This document shows positions 37,819-50,660 of a stretch of DNA of 64,000 nucleotides, piece by piece. Under the pieces are notes generated by a model, which did no database searches, was not told the DNA's origin, and worked only from the letters and a program-made list of their open reading frames with translations. The stretch is from Syngnathus acus. Taxonomy: Eukaryota > Chordata > Actinopteri > Syngnathiformes > Syngnathidae. The translations under genes and the position numbers were made by a program. Position 1 is the first letter of the stretch. Each line of letters opens with the position of its first letter. The stretch covers positions 1,984,001-2,048,000 of the forward strand of contig NC_051108.1 of assembly GCF_901709675.1 (NCBI RefSeq), in the 5' to 3' direction.

Positions 37819-37854
37819 TGTGTGTGTGTGTGTGTGTGTATGTGTGTGTGTGTG
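37819..37854. repeat. (TG)n microsatellite
   Basis: About 18 TG units with one TA interruption. Confidence 0.85.
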
Positions 37855-40800
37855 GAAATGTTGCAATTTGTATGTTTCCCCCCTTTTCCGAGGAAAGAGA
37901 AGCTTGTGTGTTGGAGCGTCTCTGGTGTCGGGCGTGGAGGATGTGACCATTAAGGAGATCATAGTGTCAACTGTTCCCCAAGTGCTGCCCCCCCCCATCC
38001 AGCTGCTGATGGGAGGTGTGCGTGTGTTGACTTTATTCGCCTCCCGTCACGGAATTGTATGAATCGACAAAATTGCACAGCCAGCCGCTACAAAAAAATA
38101 TAGCTAAGCTAATTGTTTTTAGCATTAAATCTTGCTAAAACGTTTGAAACGGTCCACATCTTGAATGTGGTGTCAATATTATGACTCAACTATATCACAA
38201 TATAAAATGTCCCAAACACACAAATGGCGCAATTGTGTAGTGTTGACACAAACATCAGTCAAATGCGTTTGTTTAGTTGTAAACCTTAAACACAGGCGCT
38301 GGAAGAAGTGTAACGCGAGTGTATATACATTTGGCCCAAACTTTGTGTATTTTGCGTTGAATCCAAAGCAGAAACATTTCCAGTCGCTGCGACCTTGGCC
38401 CCCTCGATTGCCACGCGTTTAACTTAAACACTTTGGACGGATCTGGCCGCTCGAAAACATGGCAGCGTTTCTGGTCCTCATCTGCGTTCGTTTCTTCTTT
38501 CTTCCCCCGTCACAAATGACTGCTATTAAATACATCGTTCACTTGTTAACACGGGCCGAGCATAGTCGACATAGCCTAGCCAAAAAAATGTCCGTCTACT
38601 TTGTGCTCTTAGTGTGTTTGATGCCTTTAGCTTATGTGGCTAAAGAGTCGTGTGTGTGTGTGTGTGTCCTTTAGGCATGTAGGTGACTGCTGAGTGTTGA
38701 TATAAAAACAGCAATACACTTTGCCAGCCCGCGACTCTGTTGACGGCACAACAAGGCTCCTCAACCTCGCGCAGGCCATTTTTTTATTTTTTTTTGCAAC
38801 GAATGACGAATTAGCAACGCCCGCGTCTCGTATCAGTGTGCGGATGATGACAAATGCCTCTTTGCGAGAGACTATATATCCCGTTATCCGCGCTCCCGAT
38901 CTGTCTGGAATTCCCGAGCGGTCTTATCGATGTTTATAAGCGATACGTTTGAGAGCCCTCTCCGTGTTTGTGTGCGTGTACGCCAGAGCGACCGCATCCC
39001 AAATAAATACACGGCCCACCGGGACGGAGGTTTTTTCAGGGATAGGAGGAATTTGTCTTTTCCGGGCCTCGTACATCAATATGGCAGATGTTTCCTAGAG
39101 GACGGACCACGAAGCTCTTTTTCAGACACAATCGCAAACTACCTTAATTGCTGTTTGTTTTGGCCCCCCCCCTACCCGTCTTCCCTACTTTTCTCTTTGT
39201 CAAACATCTGAGGCGCATTTTCAAGAACAAAAAGGAACTCGGATTTGCCCCCCCCACTCCCTCTCCATGTGGAGCTTTTATCCATCCACCATTTGATCTC
39301 CACTCTCATCCCCAATCTAAAACGAGGCTCTGAATAGCAAGGCGCTATTCTCATGGCTGCTTTGGCTATTGGCCGCTGATAGGATATCAAGCACACCTAA
39401 GTGTTTCCTTTTCCTTCCCCTCGCGCTGTTTTCTTTTCTCGTTCTCACCAGCTTGAAATTCTCTATCAGGGCCTTCGCACATGCTCCATGTCACGTCCTG
39501 TCAATGGGGCAGACCGATCCACCCCTCGGCCATTATTTGGAGTGTCTATTCTTTTTGTGTCACCGTCTTTAATAGTCCCCCAACTTGCCCATCCGGTCTG
39601 GGATCGACAAATGACCTCACGCCAAAGTGACTCAACATTTGTCACAAAGCGATACGCCGTGGCTCGAATTTGCCCCGCGTGAGCTGGCCCTGCGCTTTTG
39701 GCCAGCCGTGGCAGCGGTGATTCATGAGTTTGAGCTGAGTGTGGGAGGGGAAGCGGGGTGGAAAAGGTTGAGGAAGAGAGGCAGGAAGTTGGTGTGTGTG
39801 TGTGTGTATGTGTGTGTGGGGTGAAGCTGGTCTATCAACAAGGCCTGATAATGGCAATGCACAGGAAACCTCTGAGAAGAATTTTCCACGATGCCGCACT
39901 GGAGCAGTGGCATGGGGCAAATTGATGCACCCCCCCCCTCCCCCAAACCTACAATTCCTTAATCTCTCACGGACAGGGTCAAAAAATCCCGCTCCTTGCT
40001 TTACATCGATATTACGGGCAAGTATGGCTGCACCTGCTCCGGCCAGGCACCCTGCCAACTCCCATCCCCCGCCCCGCTGCCATCAGATGTCTGGCAGACA
40101 TTATATGGCCATGAACATACGTACCTTCCATAAGGAGGGAACGTGTCGTGCACATCCTCCATGTTTGTCAAACAGGGAGGAGGCCTTGTTTTTCTTTCGC
40201 GCTTCCCTTTTGGTTCCACTGTTGTTTCCCAGGGACCCCCCCCCTACCATAAGACTCCTCCATTTAATATCGATCTGATAGGGAGCTTGATGCTTCTTTT
40301 TCTTTCTTCCTTTCACCGTTTGCAGTGCCAGTCGGGCACAGTTGTCATTTCTCTTTGTCAATTCAGCTACATTCAAAATCTGGCCGTTTTTTTTTTTTTT
40401 TTCCTCCCCAGCACGTCCTGTTGAGCACCCCTCCTCCTCCCAGCAAAAAATAAAATGCACACAAACATGCTCTCACATACCCCCCCCCTCCCCTCCCTTC
40501 TCTGTCACAGCTCCTTATCTTCAACGTCCAGGCCGCCGTGTTTGTCTACGTGTTCGTGACAGTATGCGTGTGCATGTGTGTGGAATAGGTGTGAAGTACA
40601 GTCAGCGAGGTTGCCTTTCAAGTTCCAATATCCACCACCCTCCCCTCGCTGCGTCCGAGTCGCGCACGCATGAGGTGAAGGTTGAAACGAGGTAAAGCTC
40701 AGCTCAGGACTCAGCAGGTGAATTTAAAAAAAAAAAAAAAAAAAAAAAACATCCAAAAGATTCCATCCATGGTAACACAAATCTTTTCTCATCGGCTGTG

Positions 40801-41210
40801 TTCCTTCAATCGTGTTCTTGTTATTTTCTTTCCTGTCGTGGAAACTGCTAAAATGCATCTTAAGTGAAAATAACACTACAGACTGTTGCTAACACCTTTA
40901 AATGATTTCGAAACATCTCAAATCAGAGCCGGGTTGCGTTTGAGGCGGTGAGACGCTTCGCAGATGCTTTCCGGCAGAATCGCCGGCCCGTTTGCAGGGA
41001 GTCCAGCTGGTTGTCGATGCAATTTTTAGGCGGGCCCGAGACGTTTCAGATCAACACTGTTTGTCATACGTTGTGGGTTTATATCTTGATGTACACAAGC
41101 GTCACGTTGTTTGCGTGTCTCGCTAGTAAAAAAAAAAAATCCCTCCGTGCCAGTTTCGGGGTTAGAGTTTGTGCCTCGTCGGCGTTATCTGTCACCTCGC
41201 GCCGTTCCAG

Positions 41211-41346
41211 ATTGTTTGTCGGCATTTCTCGTCCGGATTATTATGGGATGCAGCTTGCTGCTGAGCCACTTCCCGTGTATCGGCCTCATCCTGGCCCCCG
41301 GGATCATCGCCGAGATCACAAGGTTGTTTACGTTGCGGGAACCAAG
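41211..41346 (+). other. Exon-like segment, unrecognised
   Basis: Acceptor-like CCGTTCCAG ends at 41210 and a donor (AAG then GTGAGC) follows 41346. The segment is GC-richer than its surroundings and open in two forward frames; one reading is hydrophobic (IGLILAPGIIAEI) and could be a membrane segment. Without partners it cannot be assigned to a gene. Confidence 0.15.
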
Positions 41347-41810
41347 GTGAGCTAAAATTAACGTCGTCGACGATAGCGTGGCGGTGGCGTTTTGGTTACA
41401 AAAGACGCGTAGAATTCCCAAATTTGCAACCGACTAAAATTACGACTTTGTTCTTGCAGTGAGTTTTTATGTAAGGACGTGTAAAAGGGTCAGTGAGCAC
41501 CGAGCGGGGGTATAACGTTACTTCGGGAGGAGGCTATTAAAAACGCTCTAATAGCTCGCCTTTGTTGTGAAGGAATTATGACCTGCAGCCCTCCCGCAGT
41601 TGGATGAGGCTGGAGACGGGAATGTTTTAATGCGTATAGAGTATCGGATGTTTGGAACGTTTTCCGGTACTAAAAAAAAAATGGTTTGAGAATACGTTGT
41701 TTCGTTAACTGGACTGCACACAAGCGCTAGAATATCAAAACTAAAAGGTAAGCAGAGCTGCAATGTTAGCACAGATTAGCTGGCACATACTCAAATAGGG
41801 AATATTTTTC

Positions 41811-42169
41811 GCATTAGCAATGACCGCTGGCCCCGCCTCTTCGCCACCACCCAACCAATCAGTATGACTGTGGGTCGCCACGGCAACAAATGAGCCCAGA
41901 GGCACCTCTTAGCTCGACTCTCTTTCACGTATATCGCTCCCTCCCCGCCAAAGCCTGGGAGCGGAATTCTGGGAACATTTTTCCATGTGAAACGGCGAGG
42001 GTCAGCGCTGGGGTGTGACGCCACGGCATTGTTCCCGCTGCGAGGAGAGGAACCGTGCACCGTGAGGGCAATTCCTGTCCGCCTCGAAAAAACAGCCACT
42101 TTCTCACACCGCTTTCCTTCCTCCACCAGACAGCTCAAAACAATCCCAGAGTGTTTGTTGGGTACGAGG
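41811..42169 (+). promoter_or_regulatory. Promoter-like block with possible non-coding first exon
   Basis: A GC box (CCCCGCCTC, 41831-41839), a CCAAT box near 41854-41858 and an RFX X-box (GTCGCC-AC-GGCAAC, 41874-41887) are followed by CpG-rich sequence and then a splice donor (GAG then GTGAGC) at 42170. No ATG-initiated ORF of note fits. It may start an unseen transcript on the plus strand. Confidence 0.25.
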
Positions 42170-45100
42170 TGAGCCGGCCGGCCGGCCGGCCTATACTCGA
42201 GTTGGCGCGAGAATGGCGGGACAGCACAAAAATTTCATTTCGGCTGATTTGGCTATTTGCAATTTAAAAAAAAAAAATAAAAATCAGGGGAAAAAGGTTG
42301 CATGCTTGCAAAATTACCAGTCATTTGTTATTTATTGGTGTTGTTTTATTAAAAATAATTTCCCCCCTTCCCGATGTCTTTAATCAGAAATTTAAACATC
42401 ATTATGGCTCCTTTTTCACAATTTGACGCCAAGGAGAGATTAAATGTGATGCTTGACTCGCCTTTGATACAAAAACAGTTTCGCCCGCATTCAAAAAAAT
42501 CAAATTGCTCCTTAAGGAAAACTTCAATGAACCTTGATGAAACAGGCTTTTATGGTTATGGAGTTGATTTGTTGTCGTAATTATTTATTTAATTTTTTTT
42601 AAATTCCATTTTAGCACAGATTGACCCGTGAGCGTCAACAGCGCCGCATTCGCCCAAACTTATTGTTGTCTATTTTCTTAATTGAGCGTTTGTCATCGCT
42701 CCTCTCTTTACTTAAAAAAAAAAAAAAAAGGGACACTACACAGATGCTCTATTCATATGCATTTAGTCGCACAACAAAAGTAAGCTTTCCTGTACAAAAG
42801 AGGAAACGAGATAGGAAGGATGAGCCCTCCAAATCCCTCTCGTACGTAAAAGTGGGGGACGTTCCTATTTTCGGGCTTTCCTTTTAAAACTTAAAAGCTT
42901 TTGTTGAGTGCTTCTGTCCAATATGGAAGCTGGACGCACGAAGGAGGAGGCAACCAAACACTCTTGACGGTTTCCTGCAGCCGTGCGTGCGTGCGTGCGC
43001 GCTGTCCTCCGTCCTCCTTGGCCCTGTACGAAAGGCCGCTACCCCCGAAAACAACCCCCCCCCCCTCCCCGTCTGAGGATGCTCGTGCTTGCGTGGGCTG
43101 GATGTCTGGGAAAGCCTCTCACACAGCTGAGCCGAATATAGTGTGTGTGTGTGTGTGTTGCGGAGGAAGCACCTGCCCCGTGCGACCGTCAGCCGTGTTG
43201 CGTTTTATCTGACCCCTCTCACATCAGGTGGCTTCCTGTCTTGCGTCACACGCCGCCGCCATTGGCCGACCCAATCCCCGCCTCTTTCCTCAGCGCTCCG
43301 GGCCTCGCTCGCTCGCCTCCCCTTCTCACTCCTTAATTCAATTTTCAAGCAAAAGTGGCACGACAAGAACTTTTATGACAATTCTCGACCACGGCGGTCG
43401 TCACGTCCTTCCTCCACGTCGTAGATTCGACTTCCATCTGTCATCACCTGGTAAACAGGAAGTGTCCTTCTCTCCGCTTTCCATACGTCCTAACCCGCTG
43501 TCTGTCTTGTATAGCACAGCAAGGAAACCTTTAAAGTTGAACAACATCTTCATTATTTTGAAATGACCCCTCACCCCCTCCCCTCATGGGAAATAATCTT
43601 AAAAAAAGTAAACCCCCATTTATCAAGAGTGATGTTCCAAACTCTGTCAAGGTGGGATCGCATCCGTTGAAGTCACCTCGGACGTTCTCACAAACAAATC
43701 CGGCTTTTTTTTTGTTTTTTTTTTTGCGTCCAGCCTTCCAGCTTGCGTCGGGTTTTGAACTCGTGTTTATTTACCAGCGGGGCGCCTTTTTCCTTGATCC
43801 CTTCAAAGGAGGCCCACTGTATTCTGTGATCCCAGTAGCTGCTGAGTCCTTAAGAGTGCACTGGATGAGTGCGGCGAGAAGCAGACATCCACCCCTCCAC
43901 CCTCGGCAGACGCAATTATTTGCACGTGTGTGTTTTCCATTGCCTAATGATGTCATCCCTTATTGATCAACATGATGCGATTGGGCTCTTGGTTTGGGAA
44001 TAGAGTACGAGGAGGTGCCTCAGTGAGGATGAGAGAATTTATTTGAAAAGCTTGATACTGTGGTACCTTGATAATGGATTGTTTTGATTATTTTTTTTTT
44101 TTTATTAAAGTATCGGGTACTCGTGGAAGCTGACAATACTTAGTGCTTGTATCTCAGATGGAGCAGATGCGAGAAAGACATTTGTTTTTTTATATGCCGT
44201 CCTTGTCGGGACAAGGACAAACTCCCCTTTTATCCGCTTTGCAATCTATTAAAAAAAAAGCTTGCCACGTTTTGACAATAACGGTTGTCCGCCTGTCCCG
44301 CCCTGCTAAATTATACAGACCGTTATTCTTGACAAATGGGCCCATTGGACGGCGGCGGGGCCTAAGTGCATTTATGAGTGGCAGTAATAACACACCTTAA
44401 TACAATATGGCTTAAAAGGAGGGATTCAATTACTTTGCCGTGTGACACGGGCTGACCTCAACGACGCCCTCGGGCGATTGCTGTTGTGCAGATTGAGAAA
44501 AGACTAAAAAGAAAAATAGTGCTCAAATCAACCAGTTTTGTATTTAAGACTCCTAGCTTAATGCTAATACCCAAATAGCATCTGCTGGATGTCGCGGCGT
44601 TACATCGCTTTAAAAAAACGGACATTTGAACACAAAAAGTGCAGCAACACTTGTAGACCAGCAATGTTATTATTGGTTGTCTGCCATTCGCTCAACGCGA
44701 GACACAAGTATTGTCTGAGGTACAAGCACTAAGCCGGAAAGACCGGTTAAAAGTCACCTGTTGTTGGCTAGCTTTGTCGTCGTGGTTACACTCACAACAA
44801 TACTGACTGTATTGAGCCTCGCTAGACATCCTCCTCCTCTTATGATTTGTTTGCACTTTTATTGTATGGCAACAACATACACCTAAAGGGCCTCTTCATT
44901 AGGTACACCTGTATCCATCTTGCCTTGTTTTGTTTACATTGTTGCCATTCCATGTTGCAGGTGTTCCTAATATTCTGGCCCGGTCGTGCTAGACTTCCCT
45001 TGTTTTGTATTTTTTACTGGCAGGTGTTTATGGCGAACCCCCCCCCCCCCCCCCACTACATTGTGATGTGGAAAAGAAAACATAATAATGACCTTAATAG

Positions 45101-48100
45101 ACTCGAGGGTAATTTCGGTGCAGTTTCCTTCCGTCATGGGGGCCATGGTTTGATGCCATTTGTCTGCTAAATGGCTTGTGCCCTTAATGGACTGCGAGAG
45201 TGAACTCTTGAGATCCTCAAACAGCTTAAAAAAAAAAAAGAGGGATCATTTCGAGCACAGTTGCAGTGATGATAATTGCCTTTCTCTGCGGCTTTGGGTT
45301 TCAACTGGAGATGGTGTGCATTTAATCGGACCCTTCAGCTTATAAATCGAGTTGATTCTGAGGGTCTGTCCTGTTTGTATTTTTCTCATCGGGGTGAGGG
45401 GAGGGGGCTTCGGTTCCCAGGGTTATTTTCTCCCTGAGGCACAAGTGTGACATTGGCCAGAGTTTGATTTGGTGGGAGTAAGGCAGCTCCTCCATCATAT
45501 AGTACATATAACACATGGCCTCACACAACATCACAGCAGGCATCTGGGCGAGGTTTGCTGATCAATTAGCTCAAATTCTACATGTGACGCTTGCTCTGAA
45601 AATGTATGACATTCTTTTCTTGCCGTCATTCCCGTGATGTCAGCACGGACACGGCGAAGAGCGAGGCACTTTACGCAGACATACAAATGAGAAATCTTTC
45701 CTTTAAAATGAAACGTGTAGTTTTGACTGACATTTTTCCACGTGCATCTGGTTGTCCCGCGTGTAGGATCTTGTCGCGGGTGTTTATCACTTGTGCCATC
45801 TGGAGTGTGGTTTGCCGCGTGCTTGGAGTCAACTCAAGCAACGCCTTGCACGCTTGAATGAGACGGCAAACATTTTGTTTACGTTAGCGCTGAGCTAGCC
45901 GCTCGCCATCGCTTTCCGTCCCTACTTTGCTCCGACTCCGAAATGTGAAGGAGGTTTTCCCCAACATTCCAGTGGCTGGAAGAATGACAGCTCGCCTGGT
46001 GATTGTCTCAATTTAGGTTTTTGAGCGGAGAAGAAAAACACACACACACAAACATGTACATCACAGGCCAAAGAGCAATCAGGGAGTAACTACCAGCGTC
46101 CAAAATTCTCATCAGACGAGTCTAGAAAGATGGGCTGGAATAACACACATTTTTTGGCATAAAGAAGCATTATGAATTTTAATTTGTAGTGCAGGGGCTG
46201 AATGCTAGCTTAGCATCTTGCGCTAGCGACCAACTGGCAAACCGCCCTACACAGTCGCTCGACTATTTGACATTGGCGGCTCTTCCGCCGGTCCTCGTCA
46301 ATGGCACAGGCGGTCGTTTGGGTAACTGGCGTGTTTACCGAGAACAGTCCAAATAGTTTACATGTCGCCTTATCAAAATATCACACGCGCGTTTTGCACT
46401 CGCTAGCTGCCGGCCGCGTTCTCCTGTGCGCATTGTTGGCCTTATCTGCCTGACGACGTGACCCCCCCCCCCCCCCTTCAACCCCTCCAGGGACCAACGG
46501 AGCACAACACAATAGAATTAAAAATAAGAGTAGAAACTTTTGTGATGACTAAAAGCTGACATTTTGTATACATGCGGCTGTGTGCGTGTGTTGTACACTA
46601 ACATCTGAGTAGTGAGTAGAAAAGCTGCAGCTTGTTGACAGTGACCACAAAATGGTTTGACCCCCAGCTATTTTTCTCCAAAACATCGCTTCAGGGGTCT
46701 CCTAGAAAGTCGAGGTGTGTAAATCCGACAAGCACTTTGAGCCAAGACAAATTTCCAATTCATTTTCCTCATAGGAAATTGCAGTTGGGGTCACAAACCG
46801 CAGTTGACGGTTTAGTTGGTTGACTATAAAAAAAAAGCCCGTCATGGCTTCTTGCAGCTGTCATTTTTTTACACACCAGGTGAATTTAGTGAGCTCACCG
46901 ATGCCTCTTTTCTGGGCCGGAAATACTATTCTTTTATTTCAAGTGGCCCGCCTTCTGTTGAAACCATTAGTGGGGGAGGGAGGGGGGGGGGGGGGTAGTG
47001 GGCACAATGGGGTGGCCGCACATGCAGACAATAATGACGGAGTGGACTTGCATGGACCTTTCCCAGCACCCTTGAAGTGCTTGGCATTGTAAAAAAACAA
47101 AAAAAACACATGGAACTCTCTGTACGATGTCCAGGTGCTTTTTAAATATCGTTTGATCCTGCAGACTTGAGGAATTACGCGCCTTTGTGGGTCAATATTC
47201 CTCCTCGTAAGAAATTGTTCTAAATGTCTGCTTCTCGCTCCCCGAGGGCCTTTTGAACCCAACTTGACTTTTTCTTTTTCTTGGACACCGCACAGTGATA
47301 TTTAGAAGTGGGTACCCAAAGGAGGAGGTGAAACGTGACGCTCGATAGGCGACGCGCCGACTCGGCAGCACGGCTCGCTTAAGTGACACGCTGAGCCAGC
47401 AGAAACGTCTGACATTTATCTTAAAACAACAGTTTGCTTCACAATCAGTCTGAAAAACGTACAGAAAGGCATCTTGCTGGTTCCCACGGCTCAAAGTGTT
47501 GATTGGCGGCACCAAAGAGAATTTTTTTATCACTGCGAAGTGGCGCTCACTATTTGGCAAGCGGGTGGTCGCTAACCAGTAGCAGTTGAACACATTTTTA
47601 CAGAGTGTGGCCAAATACTTATTCTGTACCCTCACTAAGATTATAAAATTTTTTTTTGCATCCATTTTAAACAGCAACTAATTAATCCCAACAAGAGGGA
47701 AAAACGTCGTCATTTTATTTTACATTCACGCTCTTGTTATTTTTTGCTCTACTTTGCTTTGACATATTGAGCCCACGGGTGGTTTTAAATATTGGAATTA
47801 TATCGCTATACGTCCCAAATGTGTGTTTTCACAGGAAAGGCCACAACTAAAAGATAAAAATTGCACATGGCATTTATTAGCGTTTCACTTTGGACGACTC
47901 TCCACGGATGTTGATAGTGTCATGCCGTTTTCCTCCCTCGACTGTGCGCTGTTGTAGCGAATGTTGTTTTTATACGCGTTTTGTCACAGCGGCACATTTC
48001 AATGTGTGTGTTGTGCAAGGTTGTCTCTTATGGGATACACATTGTTCCACTTTAGCCTTGGATTTACAGCCAAGGTGCTCTTTGTTGCTTCATCAAGGAA

Positions 48101-49280
48101 ATTTAATAGCATCTCCTTCGGAAATGGAACGTTACGGCACCACTTTGCCTTTGCTTGCGAAAATAGTGTATTAGCGAGACGGCATCAAATGTTGAACTAA
48201 AGATATCTAATTGAATTTCTGAAAATGTCAAACTAGCATGACTCACTCAAAGATCTAATAGCATTATACAAATTGTATTCCGCAAGGTTTTTCTGCGTGT
48301 GCAGATTACAGTTTTGTGTAGAAAAGCTAGTCTCATGCTAGGCTAAAGCTAAGCTAACTTACTAACGAGACAAAGTTGTTAGCGAAAAAAAAATTCCATT
48401 CGCGAGTTCTCTAACAAAGCGACACAAAGCATTACATGTTTGAGGTTAATGGTGTTCGAGGAACATTTTTTACGCTAACGTACGCACCTGCTCGTGCGAA
48501 TTGTTTGCAAAACACTGACTCATGGAAATAGTCATAAATTGCTGTGTTTGTGTTGTTACCTCTGAGGATGGGCGGGTTGAAATACAGAATACTATACACC
48601 GTTTTTTTTGTCTTCCGTTTTTGCCAAATGCTCATGCTTGATGCAGTTTCTTTAAAAACAGTTGAACAACGTTAACAGCAATTTCTGATTGGCATTTCAA
48701 GCTAGCCTCATGCTAAACTACACCAACTAGCGACTAGCTGTAGTATACAATACTCTGGTCATTTCATTAGGTACAGCTGTTCTCTGTAAACGTACAATAT
48801 ACTTTTTAGTAACTGAATTTATCCGCATATCAGGCCGCTTGTTGAAATGAATTAAAATGCTGGCATTTTTTTTCTCTCCCCACTGTGACTTACAATTAGT
48901 ATTAAATCATTCAATTCCATTAATAGACTTATCTTAAAAAAGTACAATGTGGCCCTTGGCGAGACCTCACGGTGAGGTCATGGCAAAGGTGCCAAATGAC
49001 ACGGGTCGCCACTGTGGCGTGATTTAGAGCGTCTGCGTGTGCAAATGAACTTTACTTCACTGGTCGCCGCATGATTTACAGCTCTGACTTGTGCTCTCCT
49101 TCGCTCCGGCCGGGGATGTGACTGCCTTTTGTTGGGCTCTTGTTTAGAGTGGCAGCGCTCATTCGGACCATTGTTTGTTCAGCCGTAATGACAGAGCGGG
49201 CCACAATGGACGTCAGAATGGCGACTGTGTGCCAACGTGCATGTCAAGTGCAAGTACACGGGGTTAGCGCCGGGTCCCTG
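42170..49280. other. dll4 upstream desert, part 3
   Basis: No gene seen. Contains a four-fold GCCG/CCGG run near 42173-42191, (TG)n at 43141-43159, a dispersed-repeat copy at 44891-44912 and another at 48757-48780, C-runs near 45038-45055 and 46462-46477, and a G-rich tract at 46972-46998. Confidence 0.55.
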
Positions 49281-49289
49281 AATAGGCTG

Positions 49290-50660
49290 CCGATTAAAAC
49301 CCTCAGTGAACTCTCGCTATTGACCAGCTTATATTTTGTTATAAATGCGATTTATTACATAGAGCATCTGGGTCACGGCAAAGGCTGCAGCTGTCAATCA
49401 CAAGCTGCCATGTCGAGGCTGAAGAACCCCCCCCCCCCCGAGCAGCAATAAATACGGAGGTGACCACGTCGGCGCACACTAATTGAGCATGAGTTCCAAG
49501 GACCCCGATAAGCCGGTCCCTCGACGGCGGCTGCCCTGGACGCTGTTTGCTTTGCTAATGTCCTCCTTGCCTGGGCATGCAGGCCGCGTTAATCACTATA
49601 CATCTGCCACACATCACCCCGCTCCGTTCACGTCCAGGCCAATTATCCCGAGCAGCTAATTCACACGGCCATTTTTTTTTAACTACCGGGACGAAGGTTC
49701 AGGAGCGGTTGTATACGCACTCGCGGGACACTTTATTAGGTACGGAGAAATCACATTGGCAAAATTTGCTCCGTGTGGACGTTTTCTTGGCGAATTTGAT
49801 TCCATTTGATTGTATGTTGACAGTTTTATCCACATTGGTGTTGCAAAGGGGGGGAAATTCCAAGAGGGCTCCACATGAGGTTTATCTCAGGAATTTTGGA
49901 AATAATCACTACTAGGGATTTTTTTTTTGCATTCAAAAATGTCATGCAAGCAAACTTAGATGACAGCAGATGACGCCTAAATCCTACTTTGGCCCAAGCA
50001 AGCATCTTTTTATCACCAAAGTGCTTTTTAAGCGAACGGCTTGCAGATGTTGCCGGGTCCAGACACATCTGCGGACTTGTGCCCATTTGGCTTTCTTCTT
50101 GCTGGTCGATACAATTAGACCTTTTATTGCACGATTAGAGCGGCTCATTAATGAGCACCACCCCTCCGGATCACTCTTTGGCCCTCTGGCCAGCATCACG
50201 TCCGAGGCAGACCTCTGGTCCCCATTAGTGACCCAGTACAGTATCTGCAAGTTCTTTGGCGCTTTCCGTTTCACATTAGTTTGCTTCTGGTATCTGAACA
50301 GAGCAGCGTGTTTGTGCTTGATGATTGAAATGTTTTCCTCCTCCTTTGATGGCCTGATAGACTTGAACGGCTTCTCTCCACTTCACATTTGTTTTCGAAT
50401 CAAGCCACTTGCCAGCTGAGGGAATATATACGTCAATTTGTGCTGGAGTGGATTGCAACTGAGAGAAGAAATACCGATTCCTCTTTTCCGCTGACAACTT
50501 TCTCACTTGGCGAGTAGCACATGCCTATTCGGATGCCGCGCTTGCATAACGACAGTATCCGTTGGTCAAAATCCTCCCGTAGCCAATCACAGACCTCAAC
50601 GCCATCTCTCTTCCAAAGTCTGCTGAGTGATGGTGGCCATGGCAACAGCCGGGCTCCCCC
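49290..50660. promoter_or_regulatory. Candidate regulatory block with palindromic homeodomain site and X-box
   Basis: Includes a perfect 14-bp palindrome GCTCATTAATGAGC (50143-50156) and an RFX X-box GTGGCC-AT-GGCAAC (50633-50646). A dispersed-repeat copy lies at 49725-49747. No coding signal. Confidence 0.3.

Larger units (their letters stand above)
35111..41810. other. dll4 upstream desert, part 2
   Basis: No supported gene. Holds (TG)n at 37819-37854 and 39792-39818, an AAC repeat near 37562-37579, a homeodomain-site-rich patch at 36190-36350, and an exon-like segment at 41211-41346. Confidence 0.6.

Noticed and set aside
41987-42172. Plus-strand ORF of 61 codons in the promoter-like block
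   Set aside because: It does not begin with ATG and has no recognisable domain; more likely leader or non-coding.
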